Assembly: GCA_020831885.1 (NCBI GenBank)
Contig: JAFIFU010000034.1
Span: 1-37,224, forward strand
Direction: 5' to 3'
Source of the DNA: Ectothiorhodospiraceae bacterium
Lineage (GTDB): Bacteria; Pseudomonadota; Gammaproteobacteria; Nitrococcales; Aquisalimonadaceae
DNA length: 37,224 nt
Part shown: positions 8,894 to 18,597 of the stretch, one piece after another
How the letters are laid out: each line of letters starts with the position of its first letter
How positions within the stretch are numbered: the first letter of the stretch is position 1
Program-made: the position numbers and the translations under genes
Notes under the pieces: generated by a model
What the model was told of the DNA's origin: nothing
What the model saw: only the letters and a program-made list of their open reading frames with translations
The model's database searches: none

Positions 8894-9400
8894 TCATGCT
8901 TGTCGGTCCTGGTTCGTTCCCCGGCACCCATGATAGCCGCCGGCGTGAAAAATCAGTGGCTCGCCGGGTTGGTGGTCGAATGCCAGCACATGGCCCAGCA
9001 GCATGACATGGTCTCCACCCTCGAGCCGGCGCTCCACCCGACATTGAAAGCGTGCCGTGTAGTCGTCCAGCAGCGGAAGCCCCTGGATGCCGGAGCGGAT
9101 CCTTATGCCGGTGAATTTGTCGCGAATACTGCGGGCGAAATGATCGGCGATCCCCTGTTGCCCGGCGTGGAGCACGTGGACCGCATAGTGATCGGCGCTG
9201 ACGAATGCGTCGAACGGGTCGACGCCGCGGTGTGCGCTCCACAGCACCAGGGGCGGCTCCAGTGAAACCGTGGTGAAACTGTTGACGGTCATGCCTACTG
9301 GCGAACCGTCGGCCGCCCGTGTGGTGACCACGGTCACCCCTGTGGAGAAGGCACCCAGCGCGTCACGGAGCTGTCTGGCATTGAACCGGATTTCGGACAT
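8894..9400 (-). CDS. Flavin reductase-like (FMN-binding split-barrel) protein
   Basis: This looks like a member of the flavin reductase family (HpaC/NtaB type), which uses NAD(P)H to reduce FMN or FAD for partner monooxygenases. The domain spans most of its 168 residues: ALGAFSTGVTVVTT near the start, GMTVNSFTTVSLEPPLVLWS in the flavin-binding strand region, and a C-terminal HAGGYHG. I prefer the ATG at 9400 because AGGA lies just before it; an in-frame GTG nine codons upstream (9427) has no ribosome binding site. No flavin-dependent monooxygenase is beside it, so the partner is unknown. It may form a unit with the CBS gene upstream. Confidence 0.85.
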   Translation of the reverse strand: MSEIRFNARQLRDALGAFSTGVTVVTTRAADGSPVGMTVNSFTTVSLEPPLVLWSAHRGVDPFDAFVSADHYAVHVLHAGQQGIADHFARSIRDKFTGIRIRSGIQGLPLLDDYTARFQCRVERRLEGGDHVMLLGHVLAFDHQPGEPLIFHAGGYHGCRGTNQDRQA

Positions 9401-9500
9401 GCTTCCTGAAAGCTTGATCGTGTGCACTTAATTGCAGATCGTTTCCGCCATCGACGTGTGCCCACTGTAACGGGTTCCGCGCGCTGCGCCATGGGCCCGG

Positions 9501-9968
9501 TCAGATTTCGATCTGCTGGCCGTGGATGTAGCGCATGAGGTCGGCGATGTCGTGATCCTTGTCGTCGAGCGCGAACCGCACCAGATCACCGATGGACAGC
9601 AGCCCCAGCAACTCTCTGCCATCGACCACGGGCAGATGCCGGATGCGCCGGTTCGTGCATTCGGCCAACGCCTCTTCCACGGTCAATGACGACTCCACGG
9701 TGAACACGTCCTTGGTCATGACATCGCCCACCGTAACCTCAGCCGGATTGATGCCTTTATCGGCGATGCGCCTCAACACGTCCCGCTCTGACAGGATGCC
9801 CGCCACCCGGGCGTTGTCGATCACCAGCACGCAGCCCACGTTCTGTTCACACATGGTGCGGATCGCCTCGGATGCGGGAATCTCCGGCCGGGTGGTGTAC
9901 AGCGCACCGCCCCGCTCGGCGAGCAGCAGGGCCTTTGCTCCGAGGACGACCTTTAGCGGCGTCTCCAT
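9501..9968 (-). CDS. Two-CBS-domain protein
   Basis: A 155-residue protein made of a CBS pair: the first at about residues 23-75 (CVLVIDNARVAGILSERDVLRRI) and the second at about 92-142 (MTKDVFTVESSLTVEEALAEC, then LPVVDGRELLGLLSIGDLV). CBS pairs usually bind adenosyl ligands (AMP, ATP, SAM) or NAD and regulate partner proteins. No catalytic or membrane domain is fused, so it is a stand-alone sensor of unknown partner. GGAGG eight bases before the ATG supports the start. It is divergent from nqrA across a 170-bp gap. Confidence 0.9.
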   Translation of the reverse strand: METPLKVVLGAKALLLAERGGALYTTRPEIPASEAIRTMCEQNVGCVLVIDNARVAGILSERDVLRRIADKGINPAEVTVGDVMTKDVFTVESSLTVEEALAECTNRRIRHLPVVDGRELLGLLSIGDLVRFALDDKDHDIADLMRYIHGQQIEI

Positions 9969-10138
9969 GACACGTCCCTCCGTGTCGATCAGCAGGTACT
10001 GACAAGGATAGCCCAGGTGTCAGGCAACGTCCGGACTGGTAAGGCCGGTCCCGTGAACCATACTTGTTCTTACCAATATCCAGAGGTTCGCGATTCCGGG
10101 CGGTTCATCAACCGGACCAGTTCGCCGGGAATAGCACC
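9969..10138. other. Divergent intergenic region between CBS gene and nqrA
   Basis: These 170 bases must contain the promoter of the nqr operon and probably that of the CBS gene. I see only weak candidates (for example CATACT at 10059-10064 as a -10) and no strong palindrome, so I do not call hexamers. Confidence 0.5.
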
Positions 10139-11482
10139 ATGATCAAAATCAGACAGGGACTGGACATACCCATTGCGGGTACGCCGGTTCAGGAGATAGA
10201 GCGGGGTTCGAGGGTGCGCTCTGTTGCTCTGCTGGGAGCCGACTACCCCGGAATGAAGCCGACCATGCATGTCCGAGAGGGCGATCGGGTCCGGCTGGGG
10301 CAGGTGCTGTTCGAGGACAAGAAAACGGAAGGCGTCCGCTACACCGCGCCCGGAGCAGGGCGTGTCAGTGCCATCCATCGTGGTGAACGCCGTACGCTGC
10401 TGTCAGTGGTGATCGATCTCGCCGGAGACGACGAAGAGACCTTTTCGGCACATCCCGCCGTGGCCCTGTCCCGGCTGTCCAGGGAGCGGGCGCAGGAGCA
10501 GTTGTTCGCTTCGGGCGAGTGGACGGCGATCCGGACCCGTCCGTTCGGCAAGGTCCCGGTCCCCGGCACCGTGCCGGAGGCCATCTTCGTCTCTCTCATG
10601 GATACCGCACCCCTGGCCGCCAACCCCGAGATCGTGGTCCGGGAGGCGCTGTCCGCATTCCAGGACGGACTGACCGTGCTGACCCGGTTGACCGATGGAC
10701 CGGTGTGGGTCTGCCGTGGCGCCGATTCCGTGCTGCCGTCCTTCGCAAACGATCGCATCCGCGAGGAGACGTTCGTCGGCCCGCACCCGGCCGGCAATCC
10801 GGGAACCCATATCCACTTTCTGCATCCCGTGGACATGCAGCGCACGGTCTGGGTGGTGGGTTACCAGGATGTGATCGCGTTCGGCAGGCTGTTCACCACC
10901 GGGCGGATCCACTACGAGCGGGTGGTGGCCCTGGCCGGGCCGCAGGTGCGCCGGCCGCGCTTGCTGCGCACCCGGTTGGGCGCCTCGGTGCAGGAGCTGA
11001 CGGCCGGCGAACTGGAGGCGGGGGATAACCGCATCGTGTCCGGGTCCGTCCTGCATGGTCACCACGCCCACGGCCCCGTGGCCTTTCTGAGCCGTCCGGC
11101 CACCCAGATCAGCGTGCTCCGGGAAGGTCGCGAACGGCAGTTGCTTGGCTATCTGTCCCCGGGCATCAACCGGCATTCGGTGATGAATATCTATCTTTCC
11201 CGCCTGATGCCGTGGAAGCGGTTCGGGCTGACCACCACAACCAACGGCAGCGAGCGCGCCATGGTCCCCCTGGGCCAGTATGAGGAGGTGATGCCGCTGG
11301 ACATTCTTCCCACCCAGTTGTTGCGGGCCCTGGTCGTGGGAGATACGGAAACGGCGCAGGCGCTGGGGGCGCTGGAACTGGTGGAAGAGGATCTGGCGCT
11401 GTGCACGTACGTCTGCACCGGGAAGTACGAGTACGGTCCGATTCTGCGGGATAACCTCACGCGCATTGAAGTGGAGGGTTGA
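10139..11482 (+). CDS. nqrA: Na+-translocating NADH:quinone reductase subunit A
   Basis: NqrA is the peripheral cytoplasmic subunit of Na+-NQR, which oxidises NADH, reduces ubiquinone and pumps sodium out. It has no membrane segment. The ATG at 10139 gives 447 residues beginning [16 protein letters not shown], the normal NqrA start; the frame is open further upstream but that extension is not NqrA-like. The RnfC-related C-terminal motif [16 protein letters not shown] is present near the end. It is the first gene of a tight operon: the stop (11480-11482) is one base before the nqrB GTG. Confidence 0.96.
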   Translation: MIKIRQGLDIPIAGTPVQEIERGSRVRSVALLGADYPGMKPTMHVREGDRVRLGQVLFEDKKTEGVRYTAPGAGRVSAIHRGERRTLLSVVIDLAGDDEETFSAHPAVALSRLSRERAQEQLFASGEWTAIRTRPFGKVPVPGTVPEAIFVSLMDTAPLAANPEIVVREALSAFQDGLTVLTRLTDGPVWVCRGADSVLPSFANDRIREETFVGPHPAGNPGTHIHFLHPVDMQRTVWVVGYQDVIAFGRLFTTGRIHYERVVALAGPQVRRPRLLRTRLGASVQELTAGELEAGDNRIVSGSVLHGHHAHGPVAFLSRPATQISVLREGRERQLLGYLSPGINRHSVMNIYLSRLMPWKRFGLTTTTNGSERAMVPLGQYEEVMPLDILPTQLLRALVVGDTETAQALGALELVEEDLALCTYVCTGKYEYGPILRDNLTRIEVEG

Positions 11483-11483
11483 C

Positions 11484-12725
11484 GTGGGGTTGCGGAAGTT
11501 CATCGACGAGCGCATCGCACCGCACTTCCACGAGGGTGGAAAGCTGCAGCGGTATTACGTCTTCTACGAGATGTTCGATACCATGCTGTACAGTCCCGCC
11601 AGCACCACCCGCGCCGGGCCCCATGTGCGCGACGGCATCGACCTGAAACGGGTCATGATCACGGTCTGGTTCGCCGCATTGCCAGCCCTGCTGGTCGGCA
11701 TGTACAACGTCGGCTATCAGGCGAATCTCCAGATCACCGCGTTCGGCTACGATCCCATCCCCGGCTGGCGTACCGATCTGGTGGCCCTGTACACCGGCTT
11801 CGATCACACCAGCGCTGTCGCCAACGTCCTCCACGGCGCGGTGTACTACGTGCCCATTTTCGTCGTCACCTACCTGGCCGGCTTTCTCTGGGAGGGGCTG
11901 TTCGCCTGGAAGCGGGGACATGAGGTCAACGAGGGCTTTTTCGTCACCGGCATCCTGTTCACGCTGATCCTGCCGCCCACGATCCCGCTTTGGCAGGTGT
12001 TCCTCGGTATCAGCTTTGGTGTGGTGGTGGGCAAGGAGGTTTTCGGCGGCACCGGCAAGAACTTTCTCAACCCGGCCCTGGTGGGGCGGGCGTTCCTGTT
12101 CTTCGCCTACCCGGCGGAGATGACGGGGGATACGGTGTGGACGGCGGTGGACGGCTTTTCCGGGGCCACGCCTCTGGCCATGGCGGCAGCCGGGGAGCTG
12201 GATTACACCGCCGGCTTGACCGGAGTGGCCGGCACCTCCGCCGGGGTGGATCTGACCTGGATGCATACCGCCTTCGGTGGCATCCAGGGCTCGATTGGCG
12301 AGACCTCGGCCGTGGTCATCGCCTTGGGCGCCGCCATTCTGCTGATCACCAAGATCGCTTCCTGGCGGATCATGCTGGGGATGTTTCTGGGTATGTTCGT
12401 GCCGGCCGTACTGTTCAACCTGGTGGGCAGCGACACCAACCCCATGTTCGCCATGCCCTGGTACTGGCATCTGACCCTGGGTGGTTTCGCGTTCGGGCTG
12501 GTGTACATGGCCACCGATCCCGTCTCCGCCGCGATGACCAACACCGGCAAATGGATCTTCGGCGTACTTATCGGCGTGCTGGTGGTTCTGATACGCGTGA
12601 TCAATCCCGCGTTTCCGGAAGGCGTCATGCTGGCCATTCTGTTCGGCAATCTGTGTGCGCCGTTGATTGACCATTTCGTCGTCCAGGCCAATATCCGGCG
12701 CCGCATGCGGCGCAAGGAGGTCTAG
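11484..12725 (+). CDS. nqrB: Na+-translocating NADH:quinone reductase subunit B
   Basis: NqrB is the large integral-membrane subunit of the pump and carries covalent FMN and non-covalent riboflavin. The GTG at 11484 with GGAGGG ahead of it gives 413 residues beginning MGLRKFIDER, as in the family; an ATG at 11466 overlaps nqrA and is less likely. The FMN attachment motif SGAT is at residues 226-229 with Thr229 as the flavinylated residue. Multiple hydrophobic helices cover most of the protein. FMN attachment requires ApbE, which is not encoded beside it. Confidence 0.96.
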   Translation: MGLRKFIDERIAPHFHEGGKLQRYYVFYEMFDTMLYSPASTTRAGPHVRDGIDLKRVMITVWFAALPALLVGMYNVGYQANLQITAFGYDPIPGWRTDLVALYTGFDHTSAVANVLHGAVYYVPIFVVTYLAGFLWEGLFAWKRGHEVNEGFFVTGILFTLILPPTIPLWQVFLGISFGVVVGKEVFGGTGKNFLNPALVGRAFLFFAYPAEMTGDTVWTAVDGFSGATPLAMAAAGELDYTAGLTGVAGTSAGVDLTWMHTAFGGIQGSIGETSAVVIALGAAILLITKIASWRIMLGMFLGMFVPAVLFNLVGSDTNPMFAMPWYWHLTLGGFAFGLVYMATDPVSAAMTNTGKWIFGVLIGVLVVLIRVINPAFPEGVMLAILFGNLCAPLIDHFVVQANIRRRMRRKEV

Positions 12726-12728
12726 CCC

Positions 12729-13511
12729 ATGGCCGGAAACCGTGATTCCATCGCCAACACCATCCGGGTCTCCTTTCTGGTCTGCCTGGTGTGTGCCGTG
12801 GTGGTATCCACGGCCTCGGTGGGACTGCGCGAGGCGCAGCACGAGAACCAGATGCAGTATCGCCAGATCAATATCCTCCGGGCGGCCGGCCTGTATGAGC
12901 CCGGCATGGACCTCCGGGAGGCGTTTGAGCGTATTGAGCGCCGTTTCGTGGAATTCGGCACCGGCCGTTACGTGGACATGCCCACCGACTATGATCCGAT
13001 GCGGGCCGCCCGGGATCCGGCCAGGAGCCGGGCAGTGACCCCGGATCCGGCCGGCATCCGCCGGCAGCCCCATGTGGGCGAGGTGTACCTGGCCTGGAGT
13101 GAGGCGGGAGAGCTGGAGCGCATCATCCTGCCGGTTCACGGCTACGGCCTGTGGTCCACCATGTACGGATTCCTGGCCTTGGAGCCGGATGCCAACACCG
13201 TGGCCGGTATCGGTTTCTTCGAGCACGGGGAGACCCCGGGCCTGGGCGGCGAAATCGACAATCCGCGCTGGCAGGCCGTCTGGGAGGGCAAACGGCTGCT
13301 GGACGACGACGGGGCCGTGGCAATCCGCGTGATCAAGGGGGCCGTGCCGGACGGCGCCACCAACCGGGAGCACCTGATCGATGGCCTGAGTGGCGCCACG
13401 ATCACCACGGAGGGCGTGAACAGACTGGTGCGCTTCTGGGTAGGCGATCAGGGCTATGGTCCCTACCTGGAACGTCTTCGTGATCCATACCGGGGCAACG
13501 ATACAACCTGA
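12729..13511 (+). CDS. nqrC: Na+-translocating NADH:quinone reductase subunit C
   Basis: NqrC is a 260-residue subunit with one N-terminal membrane helix (about residues 12-32) and a large extracytoplasmic FMN-binding domain. The second covalent FMN site is SGAT at 221-224 with Thr224 as the attachment residue, within [14 protein letters not shown]. The ribosome binding site overlaps the nqrB stop (AAGGAGGTCTAG), giving tight coupling. It passes electrons between the NqrD/NqrE iron-sulfur centre and NqrB. Confidence 0.96.
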   Translation: MAGNRDSIANTIRVSFLVCLVCAVVVSTASVGLREAQHENQMQYRQINILRAAGLYEPGMDLREAFERIERRFVEFGTGRYVDMPTDYDPMRAARDPARSRAVTPDPAGIRRQPHVGEVYLAWSEAGELERIILPVHGYGLWSTMYGFLALEPDANTVAGIGFFEHGETPGLGGEIDNPRWQAVWEGKRLLDDDGAVAIRVIKGAVPDGATNREHLIDGLSGATITTEGVNRLVRFWVGDQGYGPYLERLRDPYRGNDTT

Positions 13512-13546
13512 GGCGGGGGCGGTACTCCGGTCCCCGAGGAGGCGAT

Positions 13547-14215
13547 ATGGCGGCAGCGAAAGCAACAGAGGTGCTGTTCCAGCCCATCTTCAACAACAAC
13601 CCCATCGCCCTGCAGATTCTGGGCATCTGCTCGGCGCTGGCCATCACCACGACGCTGCAGACCACCATCACCATGTGTCTGGCGGTCATATTCGTGCTTA
13701 CCTGCTCGAACTTCTTCGTCAGCCTGATTCGCACCCATATCCCCACCAATGTCCGCATCATCGTGCAGATGACGATTATCACCTCGCTGGTGATCCTGGT
13801 GGACCAGGTGCTGCAGGCCTATGCCTACGAGATCAGCCGTCAACTGTCCGTGTTCGTGGGGTTGATCATCACCAACTGCATCATTCTCGGCCGCGCCGAG
13901 GCCTTTGCCATGAACAATTCCCCGGGGATGGCGGCAGCCGACGGCTTCGGTAACGCCTTGGGCTACTCGGTGGTCCTGTTGTTTGTGGGGGCGTCGCGGG
14001 AGCTGCTCGGTTCCGGCACGCTGGCCGGTGCGGAAATCCTGCACCCTGTCGCCGAGGGTGGCTGGTATGCCCCCAACGGCCTCATGCTGTTGCCGCCGGC
14101 GGCCTTCTTCCTGATCGGTGCCTTTATCTGGTTGTTGCGTGCCTGGAAACCGGACCAGGTGGAGGAGCCCCAGTTCAGGATCGCGCCGAACTCCCGGTCA
14201 GTGGAGGCGTTCTGA
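13547..14215 (+). CDS. nqrD: Na+-translocating NADH:quinone reductase subunit D
   Basis: NqrD is a membrane subunit with six predicted helices, homologous to NqrE and packed against it in inverted topology. It has 222 residues. Cys28 (in GICSALAI) and the Cys in the [13 protein letters not shown] motif are the conserved residues that, with the pair in NqrE, hold the intramembrane iron-sulfur centre. GAGGAGG precedes the ATG. The stop is one base before the nqrE start. Confidence 0.96.
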   Translation: MAAAKATEVLFQPIFNNNPIALQILGICSALAITTTLQTTITMCLAVIFVLTCSNFFVSLIRTHIPTNVRIIVQMTIITSLVILVDQVLQAYAYEISRQLSVFVGLIITNCIILGRAEAFAMNNSPGMAAADGFGNALGYSVVLLFVGASRELLGSGTLAGAEILHPVAEGGWYAPNGLMLLPPAAFFLIGAFIWLLRAWKPDQVEEPQFRIAPNSRSVEAF

Positions 14216-14216
14216 C

Positions 14217-14837
14217 GTGTTCGAGCATTACTTGAGCCTGTTCATCCGCGCCGTGTTCGTGGAGAACATGGCGCTGGCCTTTTTCCTCGGCATGTGCACC
14301 TTCCTGGCCATTTCCAAGAAGGTGCAGACCGCCCTGGGCCTGGGTGTTGCCGTGGTGGTGGTGCTGACCATCACCGTGCCGGTGAACAACCTGATTCTGC
14401 ATCATCTGCTGGACGAGGGGGCGCTGGCCTGGACCGGGATTCCCGCCCTGCAGTCATTGGATATGCGCTTCCTGGGTCTGCTCTGCTACATCGGCGTGAT
14501 CGCCGCCATTGTGCAGATCCTGGAGATGACCCTGGATCGGTACGTGCCGGCCCTGTACAACGCCCTTGGCATCTTCCTGCCGTTGATCACCGTCAACTGC
14601 GCCATTCTCGGCGCCAGCCTGTTCATGGTGGAACGGCACTACAGCCTGGGCGAGAGCGTGGTGTTCGGTTTCGGTGCCGGTGTGGGCTGGGCCCTGGCCA
14701 TTGTCCTGTTGGCAGCGATCCGGGAGAAGCTGAAGTACAGCGATGTGCCCGCCGGGCTCCAGGGGCTGGGTATCACCTTCATTATCGTGGGGCTGATGTC
14801 CCTGGGGTTCATGTCCTTTGCCGGAGTGCAGCTCTGA
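14217..14837 (+). CDS. nqrE: Na+-translocating NADH:quinone reductase subunit E
   Basis: NqrE is the partner of NqrD, with 206 residues and six hydrophobic helices. The GTG at 14217, preceded by GGAGG at 14203-14207, gives the family start [20 protein letters not shown]; further upstream codons lie in nqrD. Cys27 (LGMCTFLA) and the Cys in [11 protein letters not shown] are the iron-centre ligands. The GTG start and one-base gap suggest translational coupling to nqrD. Confidence 0.96.
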   Translation: MFEHYLSLFIRAVFVENMALAFFLGMCTFLAISKKVQTALGLGVAVVVVLTITVPVNNLILHHLLDEGALAWTGIPALQSLDMRFLGLLCYIGVIAAIVQILEMTLDRYVPALYNALGIFLPLITVNCAILGASLFMVERHYSLGESVVFGFGAGVGWALAIVLLAAIREKLKYSDVPAGLQGLGITFIIVGLMSLGFMSFAGVQL

Positions 14838-14883
14838 TTGCACGCGGGAGACGCGTGTCCGCGCACACTGGCTGGGAGGTGTC

Positions 14884-16110
14884 ATGTTCTTCGAGATCCT
14901 GTTCGGTGTGGGCACCTTTACCGCCGTGGTCCTGTCCCTGGTGCTGATTATCCTCGTGGCCCGTACCCGCCTGGTGACCACCGGTCGGGTACGCATCGAT
15001 ATCAATGATGATCCGGACAAGGCCGTGGTGACGGAGGGGGGCGGCAAGCTGTTGGGTACCCTGGCCGCCAATGGGATCTACCTGTCTTCCGCCTGCGGTG
15101 GCGGTGGTACCTGCGGCCAGTGCCGCTGCCGGGTTCTGGAGGGGGGTGGTGATATCCTGCCCACCGAGCAGGAGCATTTCACCCGCAAGGAGATCCGCGA
15201 AGGTTTCCGGCTGTCCTGCCAGGTGGCGGTGAAGCGGGACCTCCAGATCATCGTGCCGCCGGAGTTTTTCGAGGTGCGCAAATGGCAGTGCGAGGTCATG
15301 TCCAATGACAACGTGGCCACCTTCATCAAAGAGCTGGTGGTGAAGCTGCCGGAAGGGGAGGATGTCGCTTTCCGCGCTGGCGGTTTCGTGCAGTTGGAGG
15401 CGCCGCCGTTCCATGTGAAGTTCCGCGACTTCGACATTCCCCCGGACTACCGGGAGGACTGGGATAGCCTCCGGCTGTTCGACCTTGAGTGCCGCAGCGA
15501 CGAGACCGTGATCCGGGCTTATTCCATGGCCAACTATCCCGAGGAGCGCGGCATCCTGAAGTTCAATGTCCGTATCGCGACACCGCCGCCTGATACCGGG
15601 GTGCCGCCGGGCAAGGTGTCCTCCTATGTGTTCGGCCTCAAGCCGGGGGACCGGTGCACGGTATTCGGACCATTTGGTGAGTTCTTTGCCAAGGACACCG
15701 ACGCCGAGATGATCTTTATCGGCGGTGGTGCTGGCATGGCACCCATGCGCTCCCATATCTTCGATCAGTTGCTCCGCCTTAAAAGCCGGCGAAAGATCAG
15801 TTTCTGGTACGGCGCCCGGTCCTATCGCGAAGCCTTCTACGTGGAGGAGTTCGACAAACTCGCGGCGGAGCACGACAACTTCACCTGGTATCTGGCCTTG
15901 TCCGATCCGTTACCGGAAGACAACTGGACCGGACTCACGGGCTTTATTCACCAGGTCCTCTACGACAATTACCTGAAGGACCATCCGGCGCCGGAGGACT
16001 GCGAGTATTACATCTGCGGCCCCCCGGTGATGCTGGCGGTCTGCCAGCAGATGCTCCGGGATCTGGGCGTGGAACCCGAGAACGTCCTCTATGACGATTT
16101 CGGCGGCTGA
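14884..16110 (+). CDS. nqrF: Na+-translocating NADH:quinone reductase subunit F
   Basis: NqrF takes hydride from NADH and passes electrons through FAD to a [2Fe-2S] cluster. It has 408 residues. An N-terminal membrane helix (about 5-26) is followed by a ferredoxin domain with cluster ligands Cys71, Cys77, Cys80 and Cys112, the FAD motif RAYSMANY, and the NADH-binding [12 protein letters not shown]. The C-terminal CGPPVM and terminal DDFGG match the family. GGGAGG lies before the ATG at 14884. It is the last structural subunit of the pump. Confidence 0.97.
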   Translation: MFFEILFGVGTFTAVVLSLVLIILVARTRLVTTGRVRIDINDDPDKAVVTEGGGKLLGTLAANGIYLSSACGGGGTCGQCRCRVLEGGGDILPTEQEHFTRKEIREGFRLSCQVAVKRDLQIIVPPEFFEVRKWQCEVMSNDNVATFIKELVVKLPEGEDVAFRAGGFVQLEAPPFHVKFRDFDIPPDYREDWDSLRLFDLECRSDETVIRAYSMANYPEERGILKFNVRIATPPPDTGVPPGKVSSYVFGLKPGDRCTVFGPFGEFFAKDTDAEMIFIGGGAGMAPMRSHIFDQLLRLKSRRKISFWYGARSYREAFYVEEFDKLAAEHDNFTWYLALSDPLPEDNWTGLTGFIHQVLYDNYLKDHPAPEDCEYYICGPPVMLAVCQQMLRDLGVEPENVLYDDFGG

Positions 16111-16146
16111 CGGCGCTGGACAGCGTCAGAAGGTGCAGACTGCGAG

Positions 16147-16184
16147 CGTCGGTGGGAGGCCCTGCGCAGCAGGGATCTCCGACG
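16147..16184 (+). promoter_or_regulatory. Long hairpin between nqrF and nqrM
   Basis: CGTCGG (16147-16152) pairs with CCGACG (16179-16184), and an inner CCCTGC (16160-16165) pairs with GCAGGG (16169-16174) around a 3-nt loop. No T-run follows. A second hairpin, CCCCCGG/CCGGGGG (16233-16239, 16246-16252), precedes nqrM. They may protect or punctuate the mRNA; this is inferred. Confidence 0.4.
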
Positions 16185-16286
16185 ATTCCGGCCGCCCATA
16201 AGCTGGCGCGGGGTGATGTGCGGATCAGTTTGCCCCCGGGCGGTTCCGGGGGTACCGTGGTCCATGGCCGATGTGTGAGGTGTCGT

Positions 16287-16520
16287 ATGCTGACCACCGT
16301 TATCGTCACCATCGTGTTGTTCGCCTTGCTCTTCGCCGGCATGGCCATCGGCGTGATCCTGTCGGACAAGACGATCAAGGGGTCCTGCGGCGGCCTGGGT
16401 AGCCGCTGCGACATTTGCGAGGGTGATCCGGACATCTGCCGGGAGCAAAAGCAGGGTCCGTCCGCGGCGGTTGGGCGGCGGGCAGGACGCGCTACGCCTT
16501 CTTCCCGGGGCCTGCCCTGA
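16287..16520 (+). CDS. nqrM: Na+-NQR maturation factor NqrM (DUF539)
   Basis: NqrM is a small membrane-anchored cysteine protein needed to insert the iron centre between NqrD and NqrE. The ATG at 16287, with a GTGAGG site before it, gives 77 residues: one hydrophobic helix (about 3-24), then KGSCGGLGSRCDICEGDPDIC carrying the family's GSCGGL signature and further cysteines. The C-terminal tail is basic and unconserved. Its place after nqrF supports the assignment. In many genomes apbE lies between nqrF and nqrM; here that gap is only 176 bases. Confidence 0.9.
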   Translation: MLTTVIVTIVLFALLFAGMAIGVILSDKTIKGSCGGLGSRCDICEGDPDICREQKQGPSAAVGRRAGRATPSSRGLP

Positions 16521-16556
16521 TCAAGGCCCTGCGGCCCCGCAGCGGATGCGCTGCCG

Positions 16557-17243
16557 TCAGTCCGCGGACGCCTCATCATCCTCCGGGTAGAAGTCCAGAT
16601 CCTCCAGTTGACCCATCACGGCGGTGGCGATGTTGGCCAGGTGGGCCGCCACGCGCTTGTAATGTCTGGCCAACAGCGAATAGGCCACGGCTTCGTGGAA
16701 TGCGATCTGATCCTCGTCCCGGAACAGTTCCTCGATCAGCCGGTCGCAATGGCGCCGGATCTGGCCGGCGGAATCCAGCGCCTTGCGGGCGAGGCGCTCA
16801 TCCGAGTCCCTTGTGGCGGCAATGACCAGTTCAAACATCCGGGTCATCTGCTCGGCCGTCCGGTCCAGCGGCTCATGGTATTTCGGAACGTGGAAACCTT
16901 CGGTGTAGAACGCTCCCACTTCAAACACGTTCTTGCAGTAATCGCCGATACGCTCGGCGTCCTTCGCCACACTCATCAGCGCCAGGCAGATGGCAACGTC
17001 GTGGCCGGGGTTGACCGTGAGATATCGCAGTACCTTGCGGCGAATGGAGCGTTCCAGGTCGTTGATGGCCTGATCGCGGTCGTACAGTGGCTGCCGCACC
17101 TGGTCGGCGGGAACCGTGCTGTGCAGGACCTCGTTGGCCCGGTCGAACATCCATGCGCCGTGCTCCAGCATCCGGGTCAGATCCTCGAACGCCTGGTTGA
17201 TCGTGTTCTCCGAGGTCAGGGCGCTGTAGATCTGTCGAAACAT
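16557..17243 (-). CDS. PhoU-domain protein
   Basis: A 228-residue all-helical protein with two PhoU-like repeats; each carries a heptad-rich helix bundle (for example ALMSVAKDAERIGDYCKNVFE, and the second-half SLLARHYKRVAAHLANIA). PhoU proteins bind metal clusters and modulate phosphate uptake. Because it follows a Na+/phosphate cotransporter-like gene by 55 bases, it is more likely a partner of that protein than the classical PhoU of a pst operon, which is not in the window. The ATG at 17243 has GGAGG six bases ahead; a longer frame to 17264 runs into the ribosome binding site. Confidence 0.88.
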   Translation of the reverse strand: MFRQIYSALTSENTINQAFEDLTRMLEHGAWMFDRANEVLHSTVPADQVRQPLYDRDQAINDLERSIRRKVLRYLTVNPGHDVAICLALMSVAKDAERIGDYCKNVFEVGAFYTEGFHVPKYHEPLDRTAEQMTRMFELVIAATRDSDERLARKALDSAGQIRRHCDRLIEELFRDEDQIAFHEAVAYSLLARHYKRVAAHLANIATAVMGQLEDLDFYPEDDEASAD

Positions 17244-17298
17244 TGAGAACCTCCGGGGAGCCACTGGATCCGAAAATACCTGCCGAACAGCGCTGGTC

Positions 17299-18510
17299 TC
17301 AGCGCAGGGTGCCGATCAGCTCGGTGAGTCCGATTCCGATCAACGGTATCACTAAGAATACGCCAAACAGGAAGGCGAAGGCGTAACGGGTCTGTCGGCC
17401 GGCCAGCCCCCCATACCAGGTAGCAATTTTCAGCGGTATGCGGCGGAGCGGATACCAGATGGCTGTACCCGTCAGATTAAAGATGACGTGGAACAGCGCC
17501 ACGGTCATGGCGGCGGCGATGGGGTTGGCCGTCGCGGCCAGTACGCTGGTCACCGTGGTGCCCAGATTGGCACCCATCATGAACGGGAGCACCCGGCGGA
17601 TGCGGACCACGCCGGCGCCCGCCAGAGGCACCATCAGGCTGCTTGTGATGGTGCTGGATTGCACCAGAACCGTGGAGATCACGCCCACGCCATAGGCGCG
17701 CAGATCATTGCGGAAGAAGTAGGTGCGGAACAGGCCGTCCAGATGGCGCAGCAGCGCTCCACGCAGGTTCTGCACCATGAAGATCAGGGCGATGAACATC
17801 AGTAGCAGGCCGATGGCTGCCACCAGTAATCCCTCGCCGGTGGCGCCGGGCATGAGCCAGGCGCCGAGCGCATCAATGCCTTTGACCACCGGCGCGGTCA
17901 CCACCTTCACGGGGCTGTCCGGTCGCGCCACTTCCTCCAGGCCGATCAGATCGCTGCACCAGGCCGCCAGGCGTGTCAGCAGGCCGCGGCCGGATTCATG
18001 GAGCAGACCGCTGATCCATTCCAGCGGAAAGATCAGCGCCACCGTCAGGATGTTGAAGAAATCGTGGAGGAGAGCGGCGGTGAAGGAGCGGCGGAAGTTG
18101 CGTCGAATGCGGATGTTCGCCAGAGCGACGATGACGCCGGTGACGGCCGTGCCGATGTTCGCCCCCATGATGGCGAAGACCGCGGTGCCCAGTGTCATCT
18201 CGCCGCTGGCCACCAGGGTGACGATCAGCGCCGAGGTGAAGGAGGAACTCTGCACGGTCATGGTGACCAGGACACCGCCTAACAGCGCGATGAACGGGTT
18301 TTCCCCGTACGCGAACACCTGGGCAAGGAAGTCGCTGCTGCGGCCGAAGGTGCCGAGTCCCGAGCCCAGGACGTTCAGCGCCGCCAGGAACAGGTACAGA
18401 CACAGGCCTGCGTAAACGCCCCGAAGCCAGGCCGGGACTTCCCTTGGTCGACGCCGGCTCAGGGCCGGTGGTTGCGTATCACGTGCGGATGAAGAATCGG
18501 CTCTGGACAT
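17299..18510 (-). CDS. Na+/phosphate cotransporter family protein (NptA/PNaS type)
   Basis: A 403-residue polytopic membrane protein of the sodium-dependent phosphate symporter family. The family's duplicated signature is present as QSSS at residues 87-90 (TVQSSSFTSALIV) and QSST at 284-287 (LVQSSTITSSLMVPL). Each is followed by a GANIGT or GANLGT motif (IMGANIGTAVTG and MMGANLGTTVTS). These repeats form the two-fold transport core. A short charged N-terminus precedes the first helix. The Shine-Dalgarno GGAG is close to the ATG, so the exact start is not certain. Downstream is a PhoU-like gene, a common pairing; PhoB-like boxes upstream suggest control by phosphate starvation. Confidence 0.9.
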   Translation of the reverse strand: MSRADSSSARDTQPPALSRRRPREVPAWLRGVYAGLCLYLFLAALNVLGSGLGTFGRSSDFLAQVFAYGENPFIALLGGVLVTMTVQSSSFTSALIVTLVASGEMTLGTAVFAIMGANIGTAVTGVIVALANIRIRRNFRRSFTAALLHDFFNILTVALIFPLEWISGLLHESGRGLLTRLAAWCSDLIGLEEVARPDSPVKVVTAPVVKGIDALGAWLMPGATGEGLLVAAIGLLLMFIALIFMVQNLRGALLRHLDGLFRTYFFRNDLRAYGVGVISTVLVQSSTITSSLMVPLAGAGVVRIRRVLPFMMGANLGTTVTSVLAATANPIAAAMTVALFHVIFNLTGTAIWYPLRRIPLKIATWYGGLAGRQTRYAFAFLFGVFLVIPLIGIGLTELIGTLR

Positions 18511-18547
18511 GGGCTCCGATTTCCAATGCGCTGGTTCTCAGGCCGGA

Positions 18548-18565
18548 TTGTCACCCGGCTGTCAT
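18548..18565 (+). promoter_or_regulatory. Second PhoB-box-like direct repeat (plus orientation)
   Basis: TTGTCAC (18548-18554), a 4-base spacer, and CTGTCAT (18559-18565) give a second 7+4+7 repeat. It faces the other way and lies between the first box and the gene start. No plus-strand gene follows, so it may be an additional PhoB binding site for the same promoter. Confidence 0.45.
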
Positions 18566-18597
18566 AGTCGCCTGTGCGCGCACGGTACCGATCAATT

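Noticed and set aside
11457-13565. A 702-codon open frame on the minus strand opposite nqrB and nqrC
   Set aside because: It is a high-GC antisense shadow: the plus-strand genes are unmistakable, and its protein is His/Gln/Gly-rich with no family features.
16111-16286. A remnant of apbE between nqrF and nqrM
   Set aside because: I looked for ApbE-like motifs and an open frame; only hairpins are present.
18548-18565. A plus-strand gene driven by the plus-oriented PhoB-like box
   Set aside because: The next plus-strand sequence is antisense to ETF-QO; no credible gene starts there.
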